A stretch of DNA of 54,988 nucleotides from SVEL01 sp045125245. Lineage in GTDB: Bacteria > Bacillota > Clostridia > Lachnospirales > Lachnospiraceae. The stretch spans positions 1-54,988 of the forward strand of contig JBGVNF010000029.1 of the NCBI GenBank assembly GCA_045125245.1, given 5' to 3'. This document shows, one piece after another, positions 8,623 to 15,072 of this stretch. Each line of letters starts with the position of its first letter. Position 1 is the first letter of the stretch. Both the position numbers and the translations under genes were made by a program. A model generated the notes under the pieces. That model was given only the letters and a program-made list of their open reading frames with translations. It was not told the origin of the DNA and searched no databases.

Positions 8623-9969
8623 TCAAGCCTCCTTTACAAATCGACTACGTACTTTATCAAGCTCCTTATCAATGTCTCCCAGTCTTTGTAGTAGTACATT
8701 ATAGTTTTCAATAAACTTTGCGTTATCTTCTACAACAATGCCTTCTCTTGCTTTAAGTGTTACATACTGTGTTGTACATAAGTTATATCCATTTTCTTCC
8801 GCTGTTTCTTTCGAGATAGTATTGGATACACCCTCAATAACTTCACGATTGCGGTAGATCTGAACAATACGTTTAACATTTTCATCGGTTACGGTTACCG
8901 TATTTTTATCTTTGGTACAGAACTCTTTTGCATTTATCATCATGATTTCAGATTCAGTTCTATTTTTTTTAAGAACAACCAATGCTGTTGCAACTGATGA
9001 ACCTGGCAAAATGCCATTAGGTAATTCTATGATTGCATCGATATATGAATCGTCTACAAGGCTCTTTCTAACTTCGCCCATTCTTCCTGATTTGAACAAC
9101 ATCCCCATTGGAACAAGTACCACCGCAATACCACCATCCTTAAGAGATGCTATCGAATGTCTTAAAGCTAAACTTTCAGATTCCAAACATTCTCGATATA
9201 TGCAGTTTCCTTCAGGAATGCTTTCCATATATCCTTTATCATATTTGAGTGAAAATGGTGGTTCGCAAACCACTCTATCATACTGTCCCTTTAATTCGAT
9301 GGGATTATGTAATGAATCCGCACATCTTACTTTTCCGATTCTGTTACCACTTAATACAGATATAATTGCTGCAATACCAATTGATGAGATACTCATATCC
9401 TGCATAAATACCTCGCCTTTTCCACTAGATACTTCATTAACTGAAATACCTGTTCCGCAATATGCATCGTAAACACTCATTCCATCCTGAACATCCAGTA
9501 AGGCTTTTTCTAGTTTAGTCAAAGCTATATTGGTTCCAAATTCACAACCCATTCTACCTGCTGATATCATCATCTTATTCACAATAACTAATGCAAGCTG
9601 ATAGCAACTTTCTGATGATTCTATATCCAGCTCATTTAAGTTTTCAAATAAGATTCTTACATTTTCAGAATCAGCCCTACCAAATACCTGGTCAAATGAT
9701 TCAGAAATAACTCCTGCATCCAAACCGAGTTCCAATTCAATTTTTCTAAGGTAGTCCAAAACATCATTCGGCTTAACAATCTTTCCATATGTTAATGATA
9801 AATAACCTAAAGAATATTTTTCATCATATGAACAGATGTCTTCCTTTTCATATTCGATATGCTTTAAAAGAATTCCATATAGCATAATCTTATAAAGTTC
9901 TGATATTTCAAAAGCTCCACGTAGCTTATCCGCTAAACGCCACAATCGTTCAATCTGTTTATTATTCAT
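8623..9969 (-). CDS. HsdM-like N6-methyltransferase with degenerate catalytic motifs (M')
   Basis: 448 residues from the ATG at 9969, with AAGGAGG nine bases upstream. It has the HsdM layout: a helical N-terminus (QIERLWRLADKLRG), then a methyltransferase fold. SAM motif I is present as DAYCGTGISV (about 168-177). The catalytic (D/N/S)PP(Y/F) tetrapeptide reads EPPF (about 236-239, VVCEPPFSL), and the usual QYFTP(R) segment is replaced by EFGTNIALT. No Asn, Asp or Ser occupies the catalytic position, so methylation may be weak or lost. It overlaps the S-like gene by 8 bases and abuts hsdR. It could be a regulatory or structural partner, or a variant enzyme; the frame is intact, so it is not simply decayed. 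Confidence 0.8.
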   Translation of the reverse strand: MNNKQIERLWRLADKLRGAFEISELYKIMLYGILLKHIEYEKEDICSYDEKYSLGYLSLTYGKIVKPNDVLDYLRKIELELGLDAGVISESFDQVFGRADSENVRILFENLNELDIESSESCYQLALVIVNKMMISAGRMGCEFGTNIALTKLEKALLDVQDGMSVYDAYCGTGISVNEVSSGKGEVFMQDMSISSIGIAAIISVLSGNRIGKVRCADSLHNPIELKGQYDRVVCEPPFSLKYDKGYMESIPEGNCIYRECLESESLALRHSIASLKDGGIAVVLVPMGMLFKSGRMGEVRKSLVDDSYIDAIIELPNGILPGSSVATALVVLKKNRTESEIMMINAKEFCTKDKNTVTVTDENVKRIVQIYRNREVIEGVSNTISKETAEENGYNLCTTQYVTLKAREGIVVEDNAKFIENYNVLLQRLGDIDKELDKVRSRFVKEA

Positions 9970-10558
9970 TGTCAATGCCCTCCTTAATACTTGCTAATAC
10001 AATATTCTCCATCAGCTTTGTTTCATTATTAATCATTTCTTGAAGAGTAGCTTTCTTTTGTCCACTAAGCACAAAAGCTTTTCCGATATCCTGCATGTCT
10101 TTCATATTAAGTTCAGGCACTTCTAATGCTCTGATGTCTGTAATTTTAATCATTGGTCTTGTTGAACCTACAACCTTTGCAGTAAGCTCATCTCTTACAT
10201 ATGATGAATTAAGAAAAGCTGATAAATATTGAGCATCCATCTTATTTTCATCTGTAATTCTAATTGCCGCACAGAACGACGGAATCGCAATTCCTGCATC
10301 TTCCGCATTTACATATGCTGCGTCATACGGTGTAGAAAGTTTGATTACTACATCACCTTCATGTGTGTACTTATCATCGTCAATCTGCTTGCTGAGTTCA
10401 GCATCGCCTAAATCCTCTTTCACGATTACACCTGATGAAATCGCTTTAGGAATTAGAACCTTAACGTTGTCAATAACTTTTTCACCGGCATCCTTATCTG
10501 CTGTTACCCTTGTCATAATTTGTCCTGCCGTTACGCTTGCTATATTTTCTAATGTCAT
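9962..10558 (-). CDS. Single-TRD HsdS-like specificity protein (S')
   Basis: 198 residues from the ATG at 10558 behind GGAGG, about half the length of a normal HsdS. It contains one target-recognition domain (LENIASVTAGQIMTRV at the start; typical end STRPMIKITDIRALEVPEL, about 140-158) and one helical spacer (about 160-195). Half-S proteins can act as dimers, each copy reading one half-site; that is known from truncated type I S subunits. It is the first gene of the operon and overlaps M' by 8 bases, so S' and M' are made together as a pair. Whether it pairs with M', with HsdM or with both cannot be told from sequence. Confidence 0.8.
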   Translation of the reverse strand: MTLENIASVTAGQIMTRVTADKDAGEKVIDNVKVLIPKAISSGVIVKEDLGDAELSKQIDDDKYTHEGDVVIKLSTPYDAAYVNAEDAGIAIPSFCAAIRITDENKMDAQYLSAFLNSSYVRDELTAKVVGSTRPMIKITDIRALEVPELNMKDMQDIGKAFVLSGQKKATLQEMINNETKLMENIVLASIKEGIDNE

Positions 10559-10882
10559 GTGAATTACCTCCAATTTTGTTATGAATATCTATATGTTTCA
10601 AAGTGACAAATCTTTCTGTTAATCCTTTTTTATTATACCTCCTTTTCATATGTTTGTAAAGTTCATATCTCTTTTGTAATTGAAATATCTATGACGTACC
10701 GTCTTTATATTCATAAGTTACCACAACATAAATAATATGTCAAGCGTAAAATTGAAATAAGTTTTACGTTCTGCCGTTTTTAATAATAAAAAAAGCCTTG
10801 AAAATGAATTTCTATTCATCTCCAAGACCTGTTTTTTAGAAACATATTACATATTCTACTATTAAATTAAGTCAAAAAAACT
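10559..10882. other. Non-coding region upstream of RM operon 1
   Basis: No gene of note was found. Besides the promoter at 10632-10660 it holds a 7-bp inverted repeat CGTAAAA/TTTTACG (10745-10751 and 10762-10768). A terminator-like stem-loop lies at 10797-10826 (CTTG and ATGAAT arms), with A-run and T-run flanks that could stop transcription from either side. The region ends at the unit 1 right-end repeats at 10883. Confidence 0.5.
10632..10660 (-). promoter_or_regulatory. Sigma-A-type promoter for the S'-M'-R-M-S operon
   Basis: On the minus strand TTTACA (complement at 10655-10660), a 17-base spacer and a perfect TATAAT (complement at 10632-10637) lie about 75 bases upstream of the first ATG at 10558. 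The distances and hexamers fit the vegetative Firmicute consensus well. Confidence 0.75.
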
Positions 10883-10900
10883 GCAAGCATTTTGCAAGCA
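10883..10900 (+). repeat. Paired heptamer GCAAGCA, candidate integrase arm sites (unit 1 right end)
   Basis: GCAAGCA occurs at 10883-10889 and 10894-10900, an 11-base period (one helical turn). The layout matches the GTACTCA pair at 17108-17125 before the next guaA-tail copy, but the sequence differs. Such paired repeats near element ends are typical of arm-type sites bound by tyrosine integrases. Confidence 0.55.
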
Positions 10901-10906
10901 CAGAAA

Positions 10907-10937
10907 ACGGGAAGCCGCATAAATACTGGCTTCCCGT
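10907..10937 (-). terminator. Element-end hairpin with conserved loop (unit 1 right end)
   Basis: A perfect 10-bp stem ACGGGAAGCC/GGCTTCCCGT encloses the loop GCATAAATACT. Read on the minus strand, from a guaA-like stop codon at 10948, it is followed by T-rich sequence (GTTTTCTG) and would work as a terminator. The loop is identical to that at 17138-17177 although the stems differ. Confidence 0.65.
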
Positions 10938-10947
10938 TATTTTTACA

Positions 10948-10959
10948 TCATTCAAACTC
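10948..10959 (-). other. Attachment-site core: guaA 3'-end copy 1
   Basis: On the minus strand the sequence is GAGTTTGAATGA, encoding Glu-Phe-Glu-stop, as at the end of guaA (28731-28742, GAGTTTGAATAG). It separates the unit 1 right end from the unit 2 left end and is read as attL of unit 2. The shared run is short (10 bases) but recurs with the same flanking architecture. Confidence 0.65.
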
Positions 10960-11047
10960 GGGTCACGGGACTTTGCATTAACATTTTTCTGTTGTTTTCC
11001 TGTGCGTTAAGATTCTTAATTTGCTTTTTCGTATCTGTATTTTTCAT

Positions 11048-11080
11048 TTTTCAAAATTTCTGTACTCAAAATGTACTCAA
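11048..11080 (+). repeat. Unit 2 left-end module: TTTTCAAAATTTC plus paired GTACTCA
   Basis: TTTTCAAAATTTC lies at 11048-11060. GTACTCA follows at 11062-11068 and 11073-11079 with an 11-base period. The 13-mer begins 89 bases after the end of the guaA-tail copy and the first heptamer 103 bases after it, exactly as at 17284 and 17298 in unit 3. These are probable integrase arm sites. Confidence 0.65.
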
Positions 11081-11150
11081 GCAGTAAAAGGAAAAATAAT
11101 CTAATAGCAATACAAATTTAAGATGTATTGTCTTGCTAACACAATACACT

Positions 11151-11375
11151 CTACCGAAATTCAAAAAGTTTTGCAACGGGGATATTCAGAGCCTTTGCAA
11201 TACTAAAAATCACATCTAACGATACCGCACAATCATTATTTTCAATTCGAGACATATGCGTTCTGCTAATGTCTATCTTATCCGCAAGCTGCATTTGAGA
11301 CAATCCCTGCGCTTTTCTATAATATGCTATGTTTAATCCCAATTTCTTATATTCTTCAAAATGCTCACGTTCCAT
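11151..11375 (-). CDS. XRE-family transcriptional regulator
   Basis: 74 residues, essentially one helix-turn-helix (HTH_3) domain. The pattern LNIAYYRKAQGLSQMQLADK followed by ISRTHMSRIENND (about 14-48) is classical XRE. It lacks any sensor or peptidase domain. It is transcribed divergently from the two small genes at 11520 and 11710 and very probably controls them and itself. A 10-bp inverted repeat (CCATAAGCTA/TAGCTTATGG, 11372-11406) straddles its start codon and ribosome site and is the obvious operator candidate. The family call is firm; the target is inferred. Confidence 0.85.
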   Translation of the reverse strand: MEREHFEEYKKLGLNIAYYRKAQGLSQMQLADKIDISRTHMSRIENNDCAVSLDVIFSIAKALNIPVAKLFEFR

Positions 11376-11406
11376 AAGCTACCTCTCTTTCACATATAGC
11401 TTATGG
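11372..11406. promoter_or_regulatory. Inverted repeat over the XRE start, candidate operator
   Basis: Perfect 10-bp arms CCATAAGCTA (11372-11381) and TAGCTTATGG (11397-11406) with a 15-base spacer cover the start codon and ribosome site of the XRE gene. The symmetry and position suggest autoregulation. Confidence 0.45.
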
Positions 11407-11459
11407 AATTTATCTCCTTTATACGACAACTTAAAATACAATTTATGTTATACTACATG

Positions 11460-11489
11460 TTGCAAACAAGACATAAAATATGATATAAT
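11460..11489 (+). promoter_or_regulatory. Promoter for the two-gene unit at 11520
   Basis: TTGCAA (11460-11465), an 18-base spacer and TATAAT (11484-11489) precede the ATG at 11520 by about 30 bases, with AAGGAGG between. Confidence 0.6.
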
Positions 11490-11519
11490 CAACTTAAAAA
11501 GCACATAAGGAGGCAAAAA

Positions 11520-11708
11520 ATGACAAACTATAAGAAAATGTATGAGCTTATGAGCCACGCCGTATCTGATGCCCTACACATCATGTCATCAAGCAACCCT
11601 CGGGAAGATGAAAAAGAATGTGTACGTTTCTTACTTGAGCAGGCGCAGATTCGTTCTAATTATGTATATCGAATTACCGTAGACAATACACACATTTTGG
11701 AGGATTAA
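11520..11708 (+). CDS. Small hypothetical protein of the integrative element
   Basis: 62 residues with a strong ribosome site (AAGGAGG at -7). It is soluble and helical, with no motif I recognise. It ends one base before the next ATG (11710), so it is co-translated with the membrane protein. Both lie behind a good promoter and face the XRE regulator. Short helical proteins of this kind are common in mobile elements of gut Clostridia. No function is proposed. Confidence 0.65.
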   Translation: MTNYKKMYELMSHAVSDALHIMSSSNPREDEKECVRFLLEQAQIRSNYVYRITVDNTHILED

Positions 11709-11709
11709 C

Positions 11710-12366
11710 ATGAATAAACTTGGAACAAAAACACTTAAAATACTACTGTTTATAGGCGTATTTTCTTATCTGCAATATTATGATGTAAAGCGTGACGCCT
11801 TTTCTATCAACTCTGTAACTGGCGGTCTGATTGCTGCGTCCGCTATCTATCTCATAGCCTCCTTGTTTGGTATTGTACTAAACTTAACACGCAATTACTT
11901 GATTGCAATTATCGGAACTGGTGCGCTTGCTTTATTTTTTGCAAATAAGCTAGATGATTTGATTGCGTCTGTGTCATGGCTGACAGAAAATCGTGCATTA
12001 TACATACTCGGCGGATTAGCAATCTTATGCTTAATAAGAGACATTATAATAATCAGAAACTCTTTATTTGTTTCACCCGAAAATACTAATGTAGAACCAC
12101 AATCTTCTCTTACTGAAAATGCAAATGAATTGGAATTAGAACCTGTAAAGCCAATTCAACAAGTCTGTAAAGAAAACCCAGAAATGATGATGGAAATGTC
12201 CAAACACCTTGAAAAACGGATAGGACACAAACCCACTTACGAAGAACTAGTCGACTATATAGACAATAAAGCATTCCACTTACTGGATGATAACGAAGTT
12301 TCTCAAGAAGTGCAAGGCATGGTAGAAACCGCACGCCAAAAGGCAAAGCTAAGTCTCAAAAAATGA
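11710..12366 (+). CDS. Hypothetical polytopic membrane protein of the integrative element
   Basis: 218 residues. Four hydrophobic segments are visible at about residues 8-24, 36-57, 62-80 and 93-112. A charged cytoplasmic-type tail of about 100 residues follows, including a predicted helical region (LEKRIGHKPTYEELVDYIDN, about 168-187). It is the second gene of the regulated two-gene unit next to the XRE repressor. Membrane proteins under XRE control in small elements often serve immunity, entry exclusion or toxicity, but there is no motif to decide. It converges on the mobC-like gene and shares a terminator with it. Confidence 0.65.
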   Translation: MNKLGTKTLKILLFIGVFSYLQYYDVKRDAFSINSVTGGLIAASAIYLIASLFGIVLNLTRNYLIAIIGTGALALFFANKLDDLIASVSWLTENRALYILGGLAILCLIRDIIIIRNSLFVSPENTNVEPQSSLTENANELELEPVKPIQQVCKENPEMMMEMSKHLEKRIGHKPTYEELVDYIDNKAFHLLDDNEVSQEVQGMVETARQKAKLSLKK

Positions 12367-12390
12367 GTTTCATTCAATATATTTCTTTTC

Positions 12391-12421
12391 AAAACGTCTT
12401 AGTTCGTTCTAAGGCGTTTTT
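12391..12421. terminator. Bidirectional terminator
   Basis: The arms AAAACG-CTTAG and CTAAG-CGTTTT (12391-12421, one unpaired position) enclose a six-base loop, with T-rich sequence at one side and A-rich at the other. The hairpin overlaps the stop codon of the leftward gene at 12409 and serves both convergent genes. Confidence 0.65.
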
Positions 12422-12768
12422 GTGTTCTTAAGCGTATCCCTCACACACATTTCGTATAATACTAATAACTCCCCATATTCTAACCTTAACTTGTCTATAT
12501 CAGCAGGAACTATTGTTTTCCGGCTATTAACAACATGTGCTATCTCGTTAATTCTTCTTCCTATACAATTTATCTTATTTATCATATTTGTCACATAATC
12601 AGACGAAATTTTAGTACGTTCTCCTGCCGGAGCAAATAGAATTAAATTTCTTAAATACTCCGATTTTGTCATATCAAATTCATCTCTTTTTGCGTCAAGT
12701 ATAGCTTCCTCTTTTTCATGGATACGCATACAAAAAGTGCGTTTACGCATTCTGTTTTCTATCCTCAT
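12409..12768 (-). CDS. MobC/ribbon-helix-helix-like relaxosome accessory protein A
   Basis: 119 residues. The N-terminus (KRTFCMRIHEKEEAILDAK, then MTKSEYLRNLIL, about 9-45) has the strand-helix-helix pattern of RHH DNA-binding proteins. The C-terminal half (INKINCIGRRINEIAHVVN, about 63-82) matches the helical region of MobC-like mobilisation proteins. These help a relaxase nick oriT. It is transcribed after a similar gene (12776-13114) with an 7-base gap, so the two may act as a heteromeric pair. No relaxase gene lies nearby. The start at 12768 has GGGAAG ten bases upstream; a shorter start at 12750 is possible. Confidence 0.6.
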   Translation of the reverse strand: MRIENRMRKRTFCMRIHEKEEAILDAKRDEFDMTKSEYLRNLILFAPAGERTKISSDYVTNMINKINCIGRRINEIAHVVNSRKTIVPADIDKLRLEYGELLVLYEMCVRDTLKNTKTP

Positions 12769-12775
12769 AGTGCAA

Positions 12776-13114
12776 TCACTTCCCTTGCATAAAATTATAA
12801 AAGGCAGACAGCAATTCCATATAATTGTCTCTCAACTTTAAAACCTCAACTTCATCTATATAAGAATCCCCTTGCAAATAATAAGAAATTTGATTTATGT
12901 TGTTTCCTATTTTGTCAATTTCATATTGCAATTTTAATACATCTTCTCTTTTCAGAAACGTACTTTCGTATGCCGCACCTTGAACAATGGCATTTTTCAA
13001 AAAACGTGATTGGGACATTCCTGCTTCCTGCGCTTTTGCCTGTAATACCTCTGCTTCTTCGGGCAACAATCGAATACTGATAATTCTATCTGTTGGTCTG
13101 TTATTTTCACTCAT
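12776..13114 (-). CDS. MobC/ribbon-helix-helix-like relaxosome accessory protein B
   Basis: 112 residues. RIISIRLLPEEAEVLQAKA followed by AGMSQSRFLKNAIV (about 10-46) is the RHH pattern. The C-terminal half (YEIDKIGNNINQISYYLQG, about 64-82) is typical of MobC plasmid-mobilisation proteins. It is directly upstream of protein A and downstream of a repeat-rich non-coding stretch (13115-13558) that would be the natural oriT or binding site. The family call is moderate to good; the process served is inferred. Confidence 0.65.
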   Translation of the reverse strand: MSENNRPTDRIISIRLLPEEAEVLQAKAQEAGMSQSRFLKNAIVQGAAYESTFLKREDVLKLQYEIDKIGNNINQISYYLQGDSYIDEVEVLKLRDNYMELLSAFYNFMQGK

Positions 13115-13558
13115 TTTTTAAGTTTCCTTTCTTCAAATTTTCAAAATCTTATCACCATGATAAGAAAATATGTTGCATGGTAAAACGACTTAAAATTATC
13201 TTCCTCAATTTAATAAATTGAGCGGGGGTTTTAGGGGGTGCAACCCCACTGGCAAGCGGAAAATTATGACACCATGTGGCATTACATTTTCCTATGCTTG
13301 CTAAGGACTAGCAAGCGGGAAATTTTGTCACTATGTGGCATTACATTTCCCCCTGCTTGCTAAATACCACAAAACAATATTTTGAACAGACAATAATTTT
13401 TCATTTTGCGTCACAGCTCCGCTCTGCTTTTTCCCTTTACCGCTTTTCTTTTCAGCAGTAAAAGGAAAAACTATCACCTGCGGTGGGAGCGTGTCAACCG
13501 TGTCGGCTGTGACAGCTCTATCGCTATCCGAAAAAAGCCGTCACGGCTGTCACAGTTG
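13115..13558. other. Repeat-rich non-coding region, candidate oriT or replication origin
   Basis: No gene is evident. It contains CTTATCACCATGATAAG (near 13147), a G-rich stretch GGGGGTGCAACCCC, two 53-base direct repeats (separate entry), and a hairpin TTTTTCCCTTTAC/GTAAAAGGAAAAA (13428-13440 and 13458-13470). An inverted pair CTGTGACAG/CTGTCACAG (13507-13515 and 13547-13555) completes the set. The 16-mer GCAGTAAAAGGAAAAA at 13455 also occurs at 11081 beside the left end. The position between MobC-like genes and the RepA-like gene suits an origin of transfer or replication. Confidence 0.55.
13252..13363 (+). repeat. Two 53-bp direct repeats, each with palindromic ends
   Basis: Copies lie at about 13252-13304 and 13311-13363. 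Both begin with GCAAGCGG, share ATGTGGCATTACATTT in the centre and end with TGCTTGCTAA. In each copy the ends are inverted (GCAAGCGGRAAAT against ATTTYCC..GCTTGC), so each can fold into a hairpin with the shared centre in the loop. Differences between copies are scattered, so both appear maintained. Confidence 0.75.
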
Positions 13559-14596
13559 TCACGCTTTGCTTTCACTTAACGAAAGTTTTATATATCTGCC
13601 ACTATGATTGCGCCCTTTTTCATAACAAATTTGGTATTCATCTAAAAGCTTTCCTGCTCTCACATTCAACATCATTGAAAGAGCATTGGGCTGTATATCT
13701 ATCGAAAGTATTTCTGCCAGTTCCGTAGGTGTTCCACTCCATTCTTTGACGTCGCAAGTAACAAAGTTAGCAATAGCTTCTAATAATGAATCTGGCTTTT
13801 CTTTCCACAATTCACTTTCACTTTTCTCAAACTCCCATGTGAGCCGTTCTTCATCACGTTTCAAATAAATTTTTTGGTCTGTTTGGTCACGACCTGTAAT
13901 ATCCAAAATTGCTTTATTGCTTGTGCGCTTTTCTTTATGAAGTATCATTGAACAATCAGCCGCTCCCATTAAGCCATTTGTTCCCGAAATCATATCAAAA
14001 GCGTCTTCTGACTGTTGCTTACGGGTGTGATGAACAATCATTACGCATACATCATTTCTATCAGAAAAATCTTTCAATCTGCTTACTGTATCATAATCCT
14101 TTGCATAACTCATCGTCTCATTTTCATTTCCCCTTACTTTCTGCAACGTATCAATAATTATCAGTCCCGTATCCTTATGTTCTTTTATGAACATTTCAAG
14201 TTCTTTCTCCAAATCTTCTGATAAGGGAATTTTTTTAGTCGAAAAGAATAAATTATCTGATATATCACGCACTCCAAACATTTGGTATAACCTTTGCTGT
14301 ATTCTACGGTTATCATCTTCCATTGCCAAATAAAGCACAATACATTTCTTTACCTCATACCCCCACAATGGTAGCCCCATACTTACATGATAGGCTAACT
14401 GCATCATAAAATACGACTTGCCAATTTTAGGCGCACCAACGAATAAATATGCTCCTGCATAAATCATTCCTTTTACAACAGGGCGACGATTCTGATATAC
14501 CAATTCATATATTTCTCCCATTGATATTGGGCTTAATCTATCCGTTTTTGTGTTCTTTTCCTGTTCCATAATTGACTCTGTTTCTCTTCTATTCAT
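13559..14596 (-). CDS. RepA-like AAA ATPase (RecA-fold replicative helicase type)
   Basis: 345 residues. Walker A is VGAPKIGKSY (about 52-61), Walker B LIIIDTLQ (about 144-151), and a sensor-like segment reads IVHHTRKQQ (about 180-188). This is the pattern of the RepA/RSF1010-type hexameric helicase family (AAA_25). The C-terminal quarter resembles a winged helix (TPTELAEILSI onward). Such proteins act in replication of plasmids and some integrative elements. The ATG at 14596 has GGAGG at -8. With three RHH proteins and an adjacent repeat region it suggests that the excised circle may replicate, or be processed for transfer. The primary role is inferred from the family. Confidence 0.75.
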   Translation of the reverse strand: MNRRETESIMEQEKNTKTDRLSPISMGEIYELVYQNRRPVVKGMIYAGAYLFVGAPKIGKSYFMMQLAYHVSMGLPLWGYEVKKCIVLYLAMEDDNRRIQQRLYQMFGVRDISDNLFFSTKKIPLSEDLEKELEMFIKEHKDTGLIIIDTLQKVRGNENETMSYAKDYDTVSRLKDFSDRNDVCVMIVHHTRKQQSEDAFDMISGTNGLMGAADCSMILHKEKRTSNKAILDITGRDQTDQKIYLKRDEERLTWEFEKSESELWKEKPDSLLEAIANFVTCDVKEWSGTPTELAEILSIDIQPNALSMMLNVRAGKLLDEYQICYEKGRNHSGRYIKLSLSESKA

Positions 14597-14629
14597 TTCA
14601 GACCTCCATATTTTTATTGCAATCGGAAA

Positions 14630-14709
14630 CCTGTCGTGATAGTATATTTATAGTGAATTGAATACCTATCACAACAGGAAAGTTCTTGTATTTGCAGATA
14701 CAAGAGCTT
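14630..14709. repeat. Two adjacent stem-loops between mobC-like and repA-like genes
   Basis: The first has 13-bp arms CCTGTCGTGATAG (14630-14642) and CTATCACAACAGG (14666-14678) with one mismatch. The second is TTCTTGTAT/ATACAAGA (14684-14705) with flanking AAG/CTT. On the minus strand the second follows the stop of the upstream gene and may attenuate transcription into the repA-like gene. Confidence 0.5.
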
Positions 14710-15072
14710 TTATTTTTCCGTTCTAAAATCTGCTGTATCAATTTTGTATTTTTCTTTATTTGCTGTGACAATATCTACAAGTTGCTCTAACAATGCTTTA
14801 CAGTCCATTAACGGCTCATATAGCACGTTTTCATCATTCTCGGATATTTTCTCCAGTTGTTCTCTTAAATGGCGTATTTCAAGGCTTAAGCGGTCACTCT
14901 GATACTTACCAACCACAATATTTATTTCTTGATGAAGTAATGACTGTATGTAAAACTGACCTTTTGGCATACCACTTACAGCAATACGTGCTTCAATCTG
15001 CCGCCGTTCTTCTGGTGTCGCTCGGAAACATACTGTCTGATTTCGCACCCTGTTCTTATCCAATCCACTCAT
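14710..15072 (-). CDS. MobC/ribbon-helix-helix-like protein C, coupled to the integrase
   Basis: 120 residues. RNQTVCFRATPEERRQIEARI and SGMPKGQFYIQSLLHQ (about 9-49) fit the RHH/MobC N-terminus, followed by a helical, partly coiled-coil tail (about 60-105). It overlaps the 3' end of the integrase gene by 4 bases, so the two are translated together; it might therefore act in excision or regulation rather than in transfer. It is the third RHH-type protein in the element. The family call is moderate. Confidence 0.6.
   Translation of the reverse strand: MSGLDKNRVRNQTVCFRATPEERRQIEARIAVSGMPKGQFYIQSLLHQEINIVVGKYQSDRLSLEIRHLREQLEKISENDENVLYEPLMDCKALLEQLVDIVTANKEKYKIDTADFRTEK

Larger units (their letters stand above)
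1..10959. mobile_element. Unit 1: integrated element (left part outside window) with RM system 1
   Basis: The right boundary is inferred from a guaA-tail copy (10948-10959) preceded by a hairpin and paired 7-bp repeats, matching the right end of unit 2. No integrase is visible in the window, so this could be a decayed or cis-mobilisable element. The left boundary lies outside the window and its extent is unknown. Confidence 0.45.

Noticed and set aside
8623..10558. S' and M' as broken remnants of hsdS and hsdM
   Set aside because: Both frames are intact, have good ribosome sites and overlap, and they are not fragments of the downstream M and S.
12409..15072. A relaxase among the mobilisation genes
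   Set aside because: None of the three RHH proteins or the ATPase shows relaxase histidine or tyrosine motifs, and their sizes are too small.
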